Positions 1-8,093 of a stretch of 64,000 nt of DNA are shown here, one piece after another. The stretch is from Phycisphaerales bacterium (lineage in GTDB: Bacteria; Planctomycetota; Phycisphaerae; Phycisphaerales; UBA1924). Positions within the stretch are counted from its first letter, which is position 1; every line of letters starts with the position of its first letter. The notes beneath the pieces were generated by a model, which saw only the letters and a list, made by a program, of their open reading frames with translations, was not told the origin of the DNA and searched no databases. Position numbers and translations under genes: made by a program. The stretch spans positions 124,001 through 188,000 of the forward strand of contig CANHCQ010000002.1 in assembly GCA_947459215.1 (NCBI GenBank), read 5' to 3'.

Positions 1-2
1 CG

Positions 3-1652
3 CAGATCGCGATGCAGGCCGGCAAGCACGACATCGCCCTCTTCGCCCTCGAACAGGCCGGTCGATCCATGCCCTGGAACGCCCGCATCCACATGCTCAG
101 GGGCGAGATCGAGCTCCGCCGCGACCGCTTCGCCGCCTCCGAGGCCCACTTCCGCAAAGCCTTCGAGATCGACCCCGTCAACCCAAGTCACGGCCGCTGC
201 GTTTGCATCGCCATGTACCGCGACGATCGCGCCGACGAAGCCATCGCCTTCGCACGCCATCTCTTCGCCACCCGCCCGCCCGACGACGAGCTCCTCGCCC
301 TCTACGCCAGTCTCTGCGATCTCACCGGCGACCTTGACGAGATGATCCGCATCCTCAAGGAAGAACTCCGCCGCAAGCCCAGCGACCTTACCTGCCTCCA
401 GGGTCTGCTCATCCCCCTCGCGCGCGTCCACGGCATGGACCCCCGCGAGGTCTTCAACCAGCACCTCCGCGTCTCCAACGTCCTCTCCTCCATGATCGAG
501 GACAAACGCGAGCCTCACGCCAACGTCCCCGATCCCGACCGCCCGCTCCGCGTCGCCTACTGCTCCCAGGACTTTCGCAACCGCTCCGCCGGCCACTTCA
601 TCGAGCCGATCATCCAGCACCACGACAAGTCCAACTTCCACGTCACCCTCTACCACAACATCATCAGCGAGGACGAACTCACCGCCCGCCTCCGCTCGCA
701 CGCCCAGGTGTACCGCCCCGTCAACAAGCTTGACGACAAACAGATGGTCGAGCAGATCAAGAAGGACGCTATCGACATCCTCGTCGATCTCAGCGGCCAC
801 ACCGGCTCGGGCCGCATCGTCCCCTTCGTCGTCAAGCCCGCGCCCATCCAGTACACCTACATGGGCTACCCCAACACGACCGGGATGCCGCAGATCGACT
901 ACCGCGTCGTCGACTGGTTCACTGACCCCGCCGGCTCCGAACACCTCGCCACCGAAAACCTCGTCCGCATGGACGGCAGCTTCCTCTGCTACACGCCGCC
1001 GCACCACGCCGGCCCCGTGAAGCCCGCGCCGCAACGCGACAACAACTTCATCACGTTCGGCTCGTTCAACACGCTCACCAAGGTCAGCCGACACGTCGTC
1101 GATGTCTGGGCCAAGATCCTCCACGCCGTCCCCGATTCGCGACTGCTGCTCAAGGCCCTCGCCTTCTCCAGCCCCGGCACCCGCGAACGCTTCACCAAGC
1201 ACCTCGAATCACTCGGCATCACCCGCGATCGCATCACCCTCCTCGCTGAAACCAAGGGCAAAGCCGAACACCTCGACACCTATTCCAGAATCGACATCGC
1301 CCTCGACCCGTGGCCCTACAACGGCACAACCACCACGGTCGAAGCCATGTACATGGGCGTCCCCGTCATCACCATCGCCGGCAACAGCCACGTCTCCCGC
1401 GTCGGCGTCAGCCTCCTCAACAATCTCGGCACGGCCGAACTCATCGCCAAGGACGAAGCCGATTACATCGACATCGCTGTCCGCCTTGCCGCCGATCAAC
1501 CCAAGCGCCTCGCCCTCCGCGACAACCTCCGCACCATGGTCGAGCGCAGCGTTCTCTGTGATCACGTCGGTTTCACCCGTCGACTCGAAGCCCACTACCG
1601 CCAATCCTGGCGCCAATGGTGCGAGAAGAAGAAAGCCGACCCCTCGCTCTAA
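3..1652 (+). CDS. TPR / SPINDLY-type O-GlcNAc transferase-like protein (5' truncated)
   Basis: Likely a glycosyltransferase family 41 enzyme that moves GlcNAc from UDP-GlcNAc onto Ser/Thr. The reading frame is open to the window edge, so the start is missing; an internal ATG lies at position 12. About the first 150 residues are TPR-like helices (ARIHMLRGEIELRRDRFAAS, then a repeat ending FEIDPVNPSH). From about residue 175 the SPINDLY catalytic region follows: PLRVAYCSQDFRNRSAGHF, DILVDLSGHTGSGR, YMGYPNTTGMPQIDY and, near the end, TTTTVEAMYMGVPVIT, which lines up with the UDP-sugar binding C-terminal half of the family. The protein ends with a charged KKKADPSL tail. The convergent downstream gene leaves a gap of about 120 bases. 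The specific protein target is not visible; the family is often linked to protein glycosylation or exopolysaccharide loci, but nothing here shows which. Confidence 0.85.
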   Translation, partial: QIAMQAGKHDIALFALEQAGRSMPWNARIHMLRGEIELRRDRFAASEAHFRKAFEIDPVNPSHGRCVCIAMYRDDRADEAIAFARHLFATRPPDDELLALYASLCDLTGDLDEMIRILKEELRRKPSDLTCLQGLLIPLARVHGMDPREVFNQHLRVSNVLSSMIEDKREPHANVPDPDRPLRVAYCSQDFRNRSAGHFIEPIIQHHDKSNFHVTLYHNIISEDELTARLRSHAQVYRPVNKLDDKQMVEQIKKDAIDILVDLSGHTGSGRIVPFVVKPAPIQYTYMGYPNTTGMPQIDYRVVDWFTDPAGSEHLATENLVRMDGSFLCYTPPHHAGPVKPAPQRDNNFITFGSFNTLTKVSRHVVDVWAKILHAVPDSRLLLKALAFSSPGTRERFTKHLESLGITRDRITLLAETKGKAEHLDTYSRIDIALDPWPYNGTTTTVEAMYMGVPVITIAGNSHVSRVGVSLLNNLGTAELIAKDEADYIDIAVRLAADQPKRLALRDNLRTMVERSVLCDHVGFTRRLEAHYRQSWRQWCEKKKADPSL

Positions 1653-1709
1653 CCCAGCAGCACCGGCTTTCACAACACGTCCGCACACGTCCGCACACGT
1701 CCACATCAC

Positions 1710-1752
1710 GGGTGCCACTGCCGAAACTGCTCGGAGGTTCGGCAGTGTGAAC
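1710..1752 (-). repeat. Structured palindromic repeat, family A copy 1
   Basis: Perfect 10-bp arms CACTGCCGAA (1716-1725) and TTCGGCAGTG (1738-1747) around a 12-base loop, flanked by GGTGCC. On the minus strand it reads in the same order as the copy at 37642. It lies between two convergent genes, where it could act as a bidirectional terminator. Just upstream (about 1675-1702) the decamer CACACGTCCG is tandemly repeated. Confidence 0.75.
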
Positions 1753-1771
1753 GCGTCCATCAACGCCACTC

Positions 1772-2419
1772 TCAACCCCGCTCCACCAAAGCCAACCACT
1801 CCACATTCCCCGTCCCCGTCGTCTTCGCGCCTGCCTTCGCACCACCGAGAATCGGTGACTCCGTCGTCGCAGTCACCTTCGCGCCGAGCGCCTCGATCTC
1901 CCCGATCACGCGCCGCACGATCGCCTCGCTCTCCTCCCGCGACAGCACCACCTCTCCGTGCCGCGCCCGCTCCTCCCGCTCATAGTGGGGCTTGATCAGC
2001 GTCACAATCCGCCCCGCCTCCTTCGCCCACGCCAACGCAGCGGGGATCAGCAGCTTCTGCTTCGTCCATCCAAGATCCACAACGACCAGGTCCACCCGCT
2101 CCGCGTCACTCCCCGGCCGCGCGTGCACCGCGTTCGTCCGCTCTTTCACAATCACACGCGGATCCTTCCGCAGTGTCCACGCCAATTGCCCATACGCCGT
2201 ATCGATCGACACCACACCCGCCGCGCCGTGCTTGAGCAGGCAGTCGGTAAAGCCACCCGTCGAACACCCAAGGTCCGCGCACCGCATCCCAGTCACATCA
2301 ATTCCGAACGCCGCCAGCGCATGCGACAGCTTCAACCCACCGCGGCTCACGTACGGACATGCATCAGCGTTCGTCACGCTCGATTGTTGATTCACATCAA
2401 GCAACGGGTGCGGCGACAT
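1772..2419 (-). CDS. TlyA/FtsJ-type rRNA 2'-O-methyltransferase, S4 domain absent
   Basis: SAM-dependent methyltransferase of the TlyA (hemolysin A) family, which 2'-O-methylates rRNA cytidines. The start chosen (ATG at 2419) gives 215 residues; upstream codons stay open to 2662 but translate to Arg-rich, low-complexity sequence. The TlyA hallmarks are clear: YVSRGGLKLSHALAAFG, the SAM motif CADLGCSTGGFTDCLLKHGA, YGQLAWTLRKDPRV, and DLVVVDLGWTKQ followed by LIKPHYE with the catalytic-type Lys. Normal TlyA proteins carry an N-terminal S4 RNA-binding domain of about 60 residues before the SRGGLKL motif. Here only about 22 residues precede it and none resembles S4. Either substrate recognition differs or another protein supplies RNA binding. 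Family assignment is firm; exact target site is unknown. Confidence 0.82.
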   Translation of the reverse strand: MSPHPLLDVNQQSSVTNADACPYVSRGGLKLSHALAAFGIDVTGMRCADLGCSTGGFTDCLLKHGAAGVVSIDTAYGQLAWTLRKDPRVIVKERTNAVHARPGSDAERVDLVVVDLGWTKQKLLIPAALAWAKEAGRIVTLIKPHYEREERARHGEVVLSREESEAIVRRVIGEIEALGAKVTATTESPILGGAKAGAKTTGTGNVEWLALVERG

Positions 2420-2607
2420 CGCCAAAGAGCGCCAGCCCAACATCGCAGCGAACCGGGGCGTACCCGCCCCGCACCGTTTCAACCGACGTGAGAAAGTCTG
2501 ACTCCGAAGCACTGATCGCACGAGTCTCCAGCGCCCCGAAGCGATCGCGCCCGCTCCGACACCCATCACCCGCCAACAACGACCCCGGCGTCCGCCACCG
2601 TCCCGGC

Positions 2608-2638
2608 CTCTCTCTGTGTCTCTGCGCCTCTGTGGTTC
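2608..2638 (+). repeat. Solo copy of CTCTGTGTCTCTG repeat
   Basis: The stretch contains CTCTCTGTGTCTCTGCGCC then CTCTGTGG, a close match to the right arm of the inverted repeat at 37495-37596. Here I see only one arm. It lies in the gap between the tlyA-like gene and the zinc-ribbon gene. Confidence 0.6.
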
Positions 2639-2649
2639 ATCCCGAATCA

Positions 2650-2967
2650 TCACCCCCGACAATCCACCTCAAACCGCCGCGAGTCGCTCCCGCCGTCTCC
2701 CACCCGAAACCGCAGCGGCTTCCCGCATTTGGGACACCGCGCGTTGTACTGCGTCCCCGCCGCATTGCGATACACCCGCTGATAGTGATTTGCGCAGCGG
2801 AAGAACACCTGCAGGAACGGCCGCGCCGCCGCCGGAGCCTCCTCCGGGCCCATCCCACCCACATCCACAATGTCCCCTGCATCTGGCCAATCCGCCATGC
2901 CGCGTCTATCGACCGCCCGCCCCCCGATCCTCAACCTCATCCCGGCATCCAAACATGCACCGGACAT
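2650..2967 (-). CDS. Small zinc-ribbon-like hypothetical protein
   Basis: A 105-residue protein of unknown function. The C-terminal half is well structured: FLQVFFRCANHYQRVYRN, then YNARCPKCGKPLRFRVG and a final FEVDCRG, giving C..H, CPKC and a last Cys that could form a zinc ribbon. I recall similar short proteins in other planctomycetes but cannot name a family. The ATG at 2967 is preceded by GAGGAG at 6 bases, the best Shine-Dalgarno in the stretch; in-frame ATGs at 3039 and 3051 are alternatives. It is transcribed divergently from lpxI, with about 140 bases between the two starts, so the promoters may be shared. Coding status is supported by the Cys pattern rather than by a known domain. 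Confidence 0.6.
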   Translation of the reverse strand: MSGACLDAGMRLRIGGRAVDRRGMADWPDAGDIVDVGGMGPEEAPAAARPFLQVFFRCANHYQRVYRNAAGTQYNARCPKCGKPLRFRVGDGGSDSRRFEVDCRG

Positions 2968-3107
2968 GCCAGGCTCCTCGTCGCGCGAAGTTGACCCATC
3001 CGTTCGGGCGATGTAAACTCCGACTAACTTCAACGCCATCGACTTCCGCATCCGCTTTCACGCGGCGTCGAACTCCGCGTCGAAGAATCTACTCTGCCTC
3101 TCTTCCT

Positions 3108-4004
3108 ATGTCCCTCGCTCTCACCCCCAGCACCCTGACCATCCTCCCCGACCCGCCGGCACCGCCCGCGGGCATCGGTCTCATCGCTGGCGGCGGCCTC
3201 CTCCCGATCATGGTCGCCAAGGGCCTCCGTGACATGGGTCACAAGGTCCACGGCCTCGGCCTCGCGAACCAGTACGACCCCCAGCTCCCCAAGCTCTGCG
3301 AGTCCTTCGCCGAAGTCGGCGTCCTCCGCCTCGGCTCCTGGGGCCGCACCCTCCAAGGCTGGGGCGTCCGCCACGCCATCATGGTCGGCCGGGTCGATAA
3401 GGCCAAGCTGATGCACGACCCCTGGCGGCTCGTGCGCAACCTGCCCGACCTCCGCACGGCGCGGATGTGGTTCCAGAACCTCCGCCACGACAAGCGCTCG
3501 CACCGTGTGCTGCGCGCGGTCGCCGATGAGCTCCACCAGTTCGGCGTCGCCCTGCTCGACTCGACCATCCCCATCCCCGATGAGATGGCCCACGTCGGCG
3601 TGATGACCCGTACCCAGCCCACCGCCGAGCAGAAGGCCGACATCGAGTTCGCCTGGAGCATGATGAACGACCTGCTCCGCCTCGACATCGGCCAGTCCCT
3701 CGCCATCCGCGAGCGTGACGTCATCGCCGTCGAAGCCGTCGAAGGCACCGACAAGATGATCGAGCGCGTCGCACGCCTCTGCCGCGCCCGCGGCTGGACC
3801 CTCTGCAAGGGCGCCCGCGTCGGTCACGACCGCCGCAGCGACGTCCCGACCATCGGTTCCACCACCATCGAGAAGCTCGCCGCCGCCGGCGGCGGATGCA
3901 TCGCTCTCGCCGCGGGTGACGTCATCATGCTCGAAAAAGAACGCGTGATCGACCTCGCCGACGACCTCGGCGTCTCCATCGTCGGCGTTCCTCAGGTCGT
4001 CTGA
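3108..4004 (+). CDS. lpxI: UDP-2,3-diacylglucosamine diphosphatase LpxI (DUF1009)
   Basis: LpxI hydrolyses UDP-2,3-diacylglucosamine to lipid X and UMP, the step done by LpxH in enterics, at the cytoplasmic face of the inner membrane during lipid A synthesis. The ATG at 3108 gives 298 residues, slightly longer than usual because of a Pro-rich 24-residue leader. The DUF1009 start GIGLIAGGGLLPIMVAKG is clear, followed by SWGRTLQGWGVRHAIMVG, KMIERVARLCRARG and, near the C-terminus, the conserved block KGARVGHDRRSDVPTIG plus GGGCIALAAGDVIMLEK. No other lpx gene is adjacent; trpD lies convergent downstream. Its presence indicates that the cell makes a lipid A-type outer membrane lipid. The frame is open upstream to 2616, but that part is not protein-like. 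Confidence 0.9.
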   Translation: MSLALTPSTLTILPDPPAPPAGIGLIAGGGLLPIMVAKGLRDMGHKVHGLGLANQYDPQLPKLCESFAEVGVLRLGSWGRTLQGWGVRHAIMVGRVDKAKLMHDPWRLVRNLPDLRTARMWFQNLRHDKRSHRVLRAVADELHQFGVALLDSTIPIPDEMAHVGVMTRTQPTAEQKADIEFAWSMMNDLLRLDIGQSLAIRERDVIAVEAVEGTDKMIERVARLCRARGWTLCKGARVGHDRRSDVPTIGSTTIEKLAAAGGGCIALAAGDVIMLEKERVIDLADDLGVSIVGVPQVV

Positions 4005-4037
4005 GGCAATTCGCTTCGCGCCAAACACCGCGTCCGA

Positions 4038-4080
4038 TGGTGCCACGGCCGATCCTGCTTTGAGGTTCGGCCGTGTGAAC
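4038..4080 (-). repeat. Structured palindromic repeat, family A copy 2
   Basis: Arms CACGGCCGA (4044-4052) and TCGGCCGTG (4067-4075) around a 14-base loop, flanked by GGTGC and GTGAACGC exactly as in copy 1. Arm bases differ from copy 1 but pairing is kept. It lies between convergent lpxI and trpD. Confidence 0.75.
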
Positions 4081-4183
4081 GCCAACCTCAACGTTGCCGC
4101 TTCGGGTGCCTTGACCGCTCTTCGACGCGTGCTGCTCGCCAGTGAAGCGGGCGAGCGTCCGGCGACTGCTCACCCCTTCGTGC

Positions 4184-5206
4184 TCACCCCTTCGACACCG
4201 CTACCAACGTCTCCAGGCCGCGCTTCGCCGCACCGCTCTCCACGCTGGCGCGAGCCTTCACCAAGCCATCGCTCATCGACCCCGCCACGCCCGCGACCAC
4301 CAGCGCCGCCGCCGCGTTGAGCAGCACGATGTCCAGCTTGGGCCCGCGCTCGCCGTCCAGCACGCCGCGAATCACCCGCGTCGCTTCCTCGAGCGTTTCT
4401 GCCTGCAGTTCGCTCGCTTTCGCCGCTGCGAGGCCGAGGCTCCCCGCGTCCATCGTCTCCAGGCTCACCGTGCCGCCCCGCACGTGGGCGATCGTGTTCG
4501 ACGATGTCGTCGACAACTCATCGAACCCATCCAGCGAGTGCACAACCATCGCCCGCTCGCACCCGAGCTTCGCCAGCGCGTGCGCCACGGCTTCCACATG
4601 CTGCCGCTTGGCCACGCCCAAGAGCTGCCGCTTCGCGCCGCCCGGATTCGTCAGCGGCCCAAGCAGATTGAAAATCGTCGGCAATCCCAGCGACCGCCGC
4701 GGCCCAGCCGCGTGCTTCGCCGCCGGATGATGGTGAATCGCAAAGCAGAAACACACGCCCGCCTGCTCCACACACCGCGCCTGCACCTCCGGCGACGCTT
4801 CCACGTTCACACCCAGCGCCTGCAGAATCTCCGCCGACCCGCGCCCGGTGCGGCTGCGATTGCCGTGCTTCACCACCTTCGCCCCCGCACCCGCCGCCAC
4901 CAGCGCCGCCGCCGTCGACACATTGAACAACTTCGGCGCACCGCCCGTCCCGCACGTATCAATCGCCCGCGCCGCCGTCTTCTCATCCAGCGGCACACGC
5001 GTCACATGCCGCCGCATCGCCGTTGCCCCGCCCACCAATTCCGCCGTCGTCACACCCTTCGCCTGCAAGAGCGCCAGGAACGCTCCAATCTGCGCCGCGT
5101 CCATCCGCCCGCTCAGCAGTTCCTCTAAACAGAAATCGGCTTGCTCCGCACTCAAATGCCGCGGCACCGTCAACTGCGCGAGAATGTCCGGAATTGTCTC
5201 AGTCAC
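4184..5206 (-). CDS. trpD: Anthranilate phosphoribosyltransferase
   Basis: TrpD couples anthranilate to PRPP in tryptophan synthesis. A GTG at 5206 starts the protein at VTETIPDILAQLTV, which fits the family N-terminus; an ATG at 5254 would add 16 Arg-rich residues. Hallmarks: DTCGTGGAPKLFNVSTAAA (PRPP-binding GTGG loop), VKHGNRSRTGRGSAEILQAL, SLGLPTIFNLLGPLTNP, and VVHSLDGFDELS with the acidic pair that binds Mg-PRPP. At about 340 residues it has normal length with no fused glutamine amidotransferase. No other trp genes are nearby, so the pathway is scattered. The plus strand over this gene is strongly C-rich, as in the neighbouring plus-strand genes, so composition follows the DNA strand and not the coding direction. 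Confidence 0.92.
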   Translation of the reverse strand: MTETIPDILAQLTVPRHLSAEQADFCLEELLSGRMDAAQIGAFLALLQAKGVTTAELVGGATAMRRHVTRVPLDEKTAARAIDTCGTGGAPKLFNVSTAAALVAAGAGAKVVKHGNRSRTGRGSAEILQALGVNVEASPEVQARCVEQAGVCFCFAIHHHPAAKHAAGPRRSLGLPTIFNLLGPLTNPGGAKRQLLGVAKRQHVEAVAHALAKLGCERAMVVHSLDGFDELSTTSSNTIAHVRGGTVSLETMDAGSLGLAAAKASELQAETLEEATRVIRGVLDGERGPKLDIVLLNAAAALVVAGVAGSMSDGLVKARASVESGAAKRGLETLVAVSKG

Positions 5207-5260
5207 ACCAAACCGTAGCGACCAACCCCGCCGCCGACATCGGAACCGCCGCACGCCACT

Positions 5261-5281
5261 CCCCCTCCCAGAGGGAGGGGG
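5261..5281 (+). repeat. CCCCCTCCC/GGGAGGGGG palindrome (family B)
   Basis: Perfect 9-bp arms around AGA, followed by CAGGGGGTGGGTTCG. The same unit, inverted, is at 37717-37753, and relatives lie at 17791-17839 and near 56010. It sits upstream of trpD and of the divergent gene starting at 5379. Confidence 0.6.
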
Positions 5282-5378
5282 CAGGGGGTGGGTTCGTTTC
5301 GCTCATGCTCGCCCAGCATCCTGAACCAACTCCCACCCGCATCCGATCCTCACCCCCACACGATTCGTACCATCAGGC

Positions 5379-8093
5379 ATGGGAGGCGAAGACAACACCC
5401 TCGACACCGTCGAGCCGCGTGACGGCGCACGGACATCGCCGATTCCGCGCCCGGGCCGTACCGCCTCCGCCGCGGCACGCATCGCCGCCCGCCATCGCGC
5501 CGCTGTCTTCGTGCACCATCTCGGCCTCTGGTTCTTCGCGCTCCTGCTCGTCCCGCTCGCGGCCGTCGTGCTCGCCAAGCTCCGTGTGGTTTCTCTCCCC
5601 GCGCTGCTCGCCATCGACTGGTGGGTCTTCGCGCTCGCGTGCGTCACTGTCGCACTCGCCCTCGCCAGCATCCCCGCCGCGCTCGCCTCCGCCCGCCGGG
5701 TCTGGTCACCCGCCCGAGCCGCCCGCGAGGCCGATCGCGTTCTCGCCACCAAGGACACCTTCGCCGCCGCGATCGAACTCGCCCAGACCCACCGCGACAA
5801 CGAGCGCGATTTCGTCGCCGCCACCATCCGCCGCGCCGAATCGCTCGCGGCCTCGGTGGATCCATCCCGCATTGTCCAGCCCAGCTTCGGCTGGGCGTGG
5901 ACCGCTGCTCCGATCACGATCGTCGCCATCGTCCTCGCGCACCAGTTCATTCCCGAGCGCCCCGACGCCGCACGACTCCAAGCCCAGCGTGCCGCCGTCG
6001 CCAACGAAGAAGCCCGCCGCGAGCTCGCCGGGCTGACCCAACCCGCACCCGCGCAAGCCGCCGCGCAGCCAACCGACGCCAAGCCCGAGCCGACACTCGA
6101 AGAAAAGGCCGCCTCCGCCGCCATCCGCGAGATCGAGGCTGAACTCGCCAGCGGCAAGATCGACGCCCACGACGCCCGCACCAAGGCCGCAGAGACCCTC
6201 ACGCAGAAGTCCGCCGAACTGGAAAACAAGGCCCGCGCCGAGCAACGCACCATCGACGACGCCCGCCGCGCCCTCGCCCGCGCCACCCGCCTCTCACGCG
6301 AGAATCGTCAGAATCAGGATCCTCGCGCCGTCCGCGAGGCCCTCTCCCGCCCCGACCTCGAGGCCGCCGCCCGCGCCCTCGATGAGCTTTCCAAGTCGTT
6401 GGACAACGCCACTCCCGAAGAGCGTGAAGCCGCGGCACAAGAACTCGACTCCATCGCAAACACGCTCGATCAACAGCCCGAACCCACCGACGCCGACCGC
6501 CGCCTGCTCGAAGCCGCCCGCACCGCCGCACGCGATCTCCGCGAGCCACCGACGCCGCAAGCGGCAACGAGCCCCGAGCGCTCGGACTCCGCGCCTGCCA
6601 ATCAGCCGCAACCTCCATCGCCGCGCGAATCCCAGCCGCAGCAACCGCCCGCAACGCCGCAAAGCCCCGCGCCGCAAACGCCGCCGCCTGCACAACCGCA
6701 GAACCAGCAGTCGCCCACACAGCCTCCCCAGTCGCAGCAGCCGCAGCCTCCGAATACGCCCACGCCGCAATCGCCACAGCCCAATCCGCCACAGAACCAA
6801 CCGAGCAATCCGCCGCAAGGTCAGCCGCCAAACCCTCAGCCCAACACGCCGCCGAATCAGCCCCAACCCCAACCCCAACCCCAACCCCAACCCCAACCCC
6901 AACCCCAACCCCAGTCGCAGCCCAAAAGCCAGCCCCAGAACCAACCTCAGCCGCAGAACCAGCCTCAGCCGCAGAACCAGCCGCCGTCGCAGCCACAAGG
7001 TCAATCGCCGAGTCAGCAGCAGCAGCCCGGACAGCAGGGCCAACCGCAAGGCCAACCGCAAAGCCAACCGCAAAACCAGCCGCAGAGTTCCCCGGCCAAT
7101 CAACAGCCCAGCCAGCAGCCCAGCCAGCCGCAGGGCCAGCCTCAATCGCAACCGCAATCTCAGCCCCAATCGCAACCCCAATCGCAACCCAATTCCGATC
7201 CGAACAGCCAACCGACTCCACAGCCCTCGCAGCAGCCCGGTAATCCGCAGCCGCGTGATGCCAACACGCCGCAGCAAACGCCTCAGCCAGGCCCGCAACA
7301 AGGTCCAGCATCCCAGCCCAACCCGCAGCCCAACCCGCAGCCCAACCCTCAGCCGAGCCCCCAGCCCAGCCCGCAGTCCAGCAATCCGCAGCCGAATCAA
7401 CAGAACCAGCCCGGCCAGCCATCGCCGCAGGCCGCGCCCGGTGCGCCACGCCCCCAATCGCAGCCTCAACCCGGCGACGCCCAACAGCAATCACCCAGTC
7501 AACGCCCCAACTCCGCACCAGACTCCGCAAGAGACTCCACACCAGACTCCGCACCAGGCTCGGACTCGGCCCGTCCCGACCAACCCTCTTCCGGACCGCG
7601 CCGACTCTCCGAAGCCCTCCGCGAACTCGACGATCGCTCTAAAGACGCCGCACAACAACTCGAAACCGCCAAGGGCATGAAGGATCGCGCCGAGGAACTC
7701 CTTCGAAACGCCTCCCCCGAAGAGCGCGCCAAGCTCGAAGAACTCGCCAAGCGGCTCCAGCAGTCGCAGCGCCCCGTCGAGGAATGGCGCGGCCCGACGC
7801 AGACCTTCGACACCCGGCCCCGCGAACTCTCGCCCGCCGAGCGCGCCGCGCCGCCCACACAACGCACCATCGCCGAGTGGCTCAGCGCCCCCAAGCCCGG
7901 CGGCACCTCCACCTCCGGTGCCATCGCCGAGCCCATCCGCCGCGCCCAGGAAAGCGCCAACAACGCCATCGAACGCCAGGAGATATCGCCCCAACACGCC
8001 GACCTCGTCCGCCGCGTCTTCCGCCGCTACAACGACGCCACCGCCGCCCAACCCGCTCCCGCCACGCCGCCTCGAAGCGAGGAACGCCGATGA
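5379..8093 (+). CDS. Large Pro/Gln-repeat membrane protein (DUF4175-like layout)
   Basis: A 904-residue membrane protein of unknown function. Two N-terminal membrane helices (about residues 48-68 and 75-100, HLGLWFFALLLVPLAAVVLA then WWVFALACVTVALALAS) and a third near 165-185 (WTAAPITIVAIVLAHQFI) precede a charged Ala/Glu helical region to about 400. Residues about 405-710 are almost pure Pro-Gln-Asn-Ser repeats. A coiled-coil-like segment, LSEALRELDDRSKDAAQQLE and on, leads to the C-terminus. This order resembles the DUF4175/TIGR02302 type found beside VWA genes. Its stop overlaps the next gene's ATG (ATGA), so the two are probably cotranslated; that partner is a VWA membrane protein, which suggests one envelope complex. 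Function is inference from the neighbour only. Confidence 0.75.
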   Translation: MGGEDNTLDTVEPRDGARTSPIPRPGRTASAAARIAARHRAAVFVHHLGLWFFALLLVPLAAVVLAKLRVVSLPALLAIDWWVFALACVTVALALASIPAALASARRVWSPARAAREADRVLATKDTFAAAIELAQTHRDNERDFVAATIRRAESLAASVDPSRIVQPSFGWAWTAAPITIVAIVLAHQFIPERPDAARLQAQRAAVANEEARRELAGLTQPAPAQAAAQPTDAKPEPTLEEKAASAAIREIEAELASGKIDAHDARTKAAETLTQKSAELENKARAEQRTIDDARRALARATRLSRENRQNQDPRAVREALSRPDLEAAARALDELSKSLDNATPEEREAAAQELDSIANTLDQQPEPTDADRRLLEAARTAARDLREPPTPQAATSPERSDSAPANQPQPPSPRESQPQQPPATPQSPAPQTPPPAQPQNQQSPTQPPQSQQPQPPNTPTPQSPQPNPPQNQPSNPPQGQPPNPQPNTPPNQPQPQPQPQPQPQPQPQPQSQPKSQPQNQPQPQNQPQPQNQPPSQPQGQSPSQQQQPGQQGQPQGQPQSQPQNQPQSSPANQQPSQQPSQPQGQPQSQPQSQPQSQPQSQPNSDPNSQPTPQPSQQPGNPQPRDANTPQQTPQPGPQQGPASQPNPQPNPQPNPQPSPQPSPQSSNPQPNQQNQPGQPSPQAAPGAPRPQSQPQPGDAQQQSPSQRPNSAPDSARDSTPDSAPGSDSARPDQPSSGPRRLSEALRELDDRSKDAAQQLETAKGMKDRAEELLRNASPEERAKLEELAKRLQQSQRPVEEWRGPTQTFDTRPRELSPAERAAPPTQRTIAEWLSAPKPGGTSTSGAIAEPIRRAQESANNAIERQEISPQHADLVRRVFRRYNDATAAQPAPATPPRSEERR
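6861..6912 (+). repeat. (CCCCAA)n hexanucleotide tandem repeat
   Basis: About eight and a half in-frame copies of CCCCAA encode alternating Pro-Gln inside the membrane protein. Because the unit is six bases, gain or loss of copies would change repeat length without breaking the frame. Confidence 0.85.

Noticed and set aside
2420-2662. N-terminal extension of the tlyA-like gene to 2662
   Set aside because: Translation is Arg/Gly-rich, overlaps the solo CTCTGTG repeat arm and has no S4 similarity.
6861-6912. CCCCAA telomere-like repeat
   Set aside because: It lies inside a coding frame and encodes Pro-Gln; there is nothing telomeric around it.
6199-7554. Long minus-strand frames opposite the Pro/Gln repeat
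   Set aside because: Low-complexity reverse reading of the CCGCAG/CCCCAA repeats.
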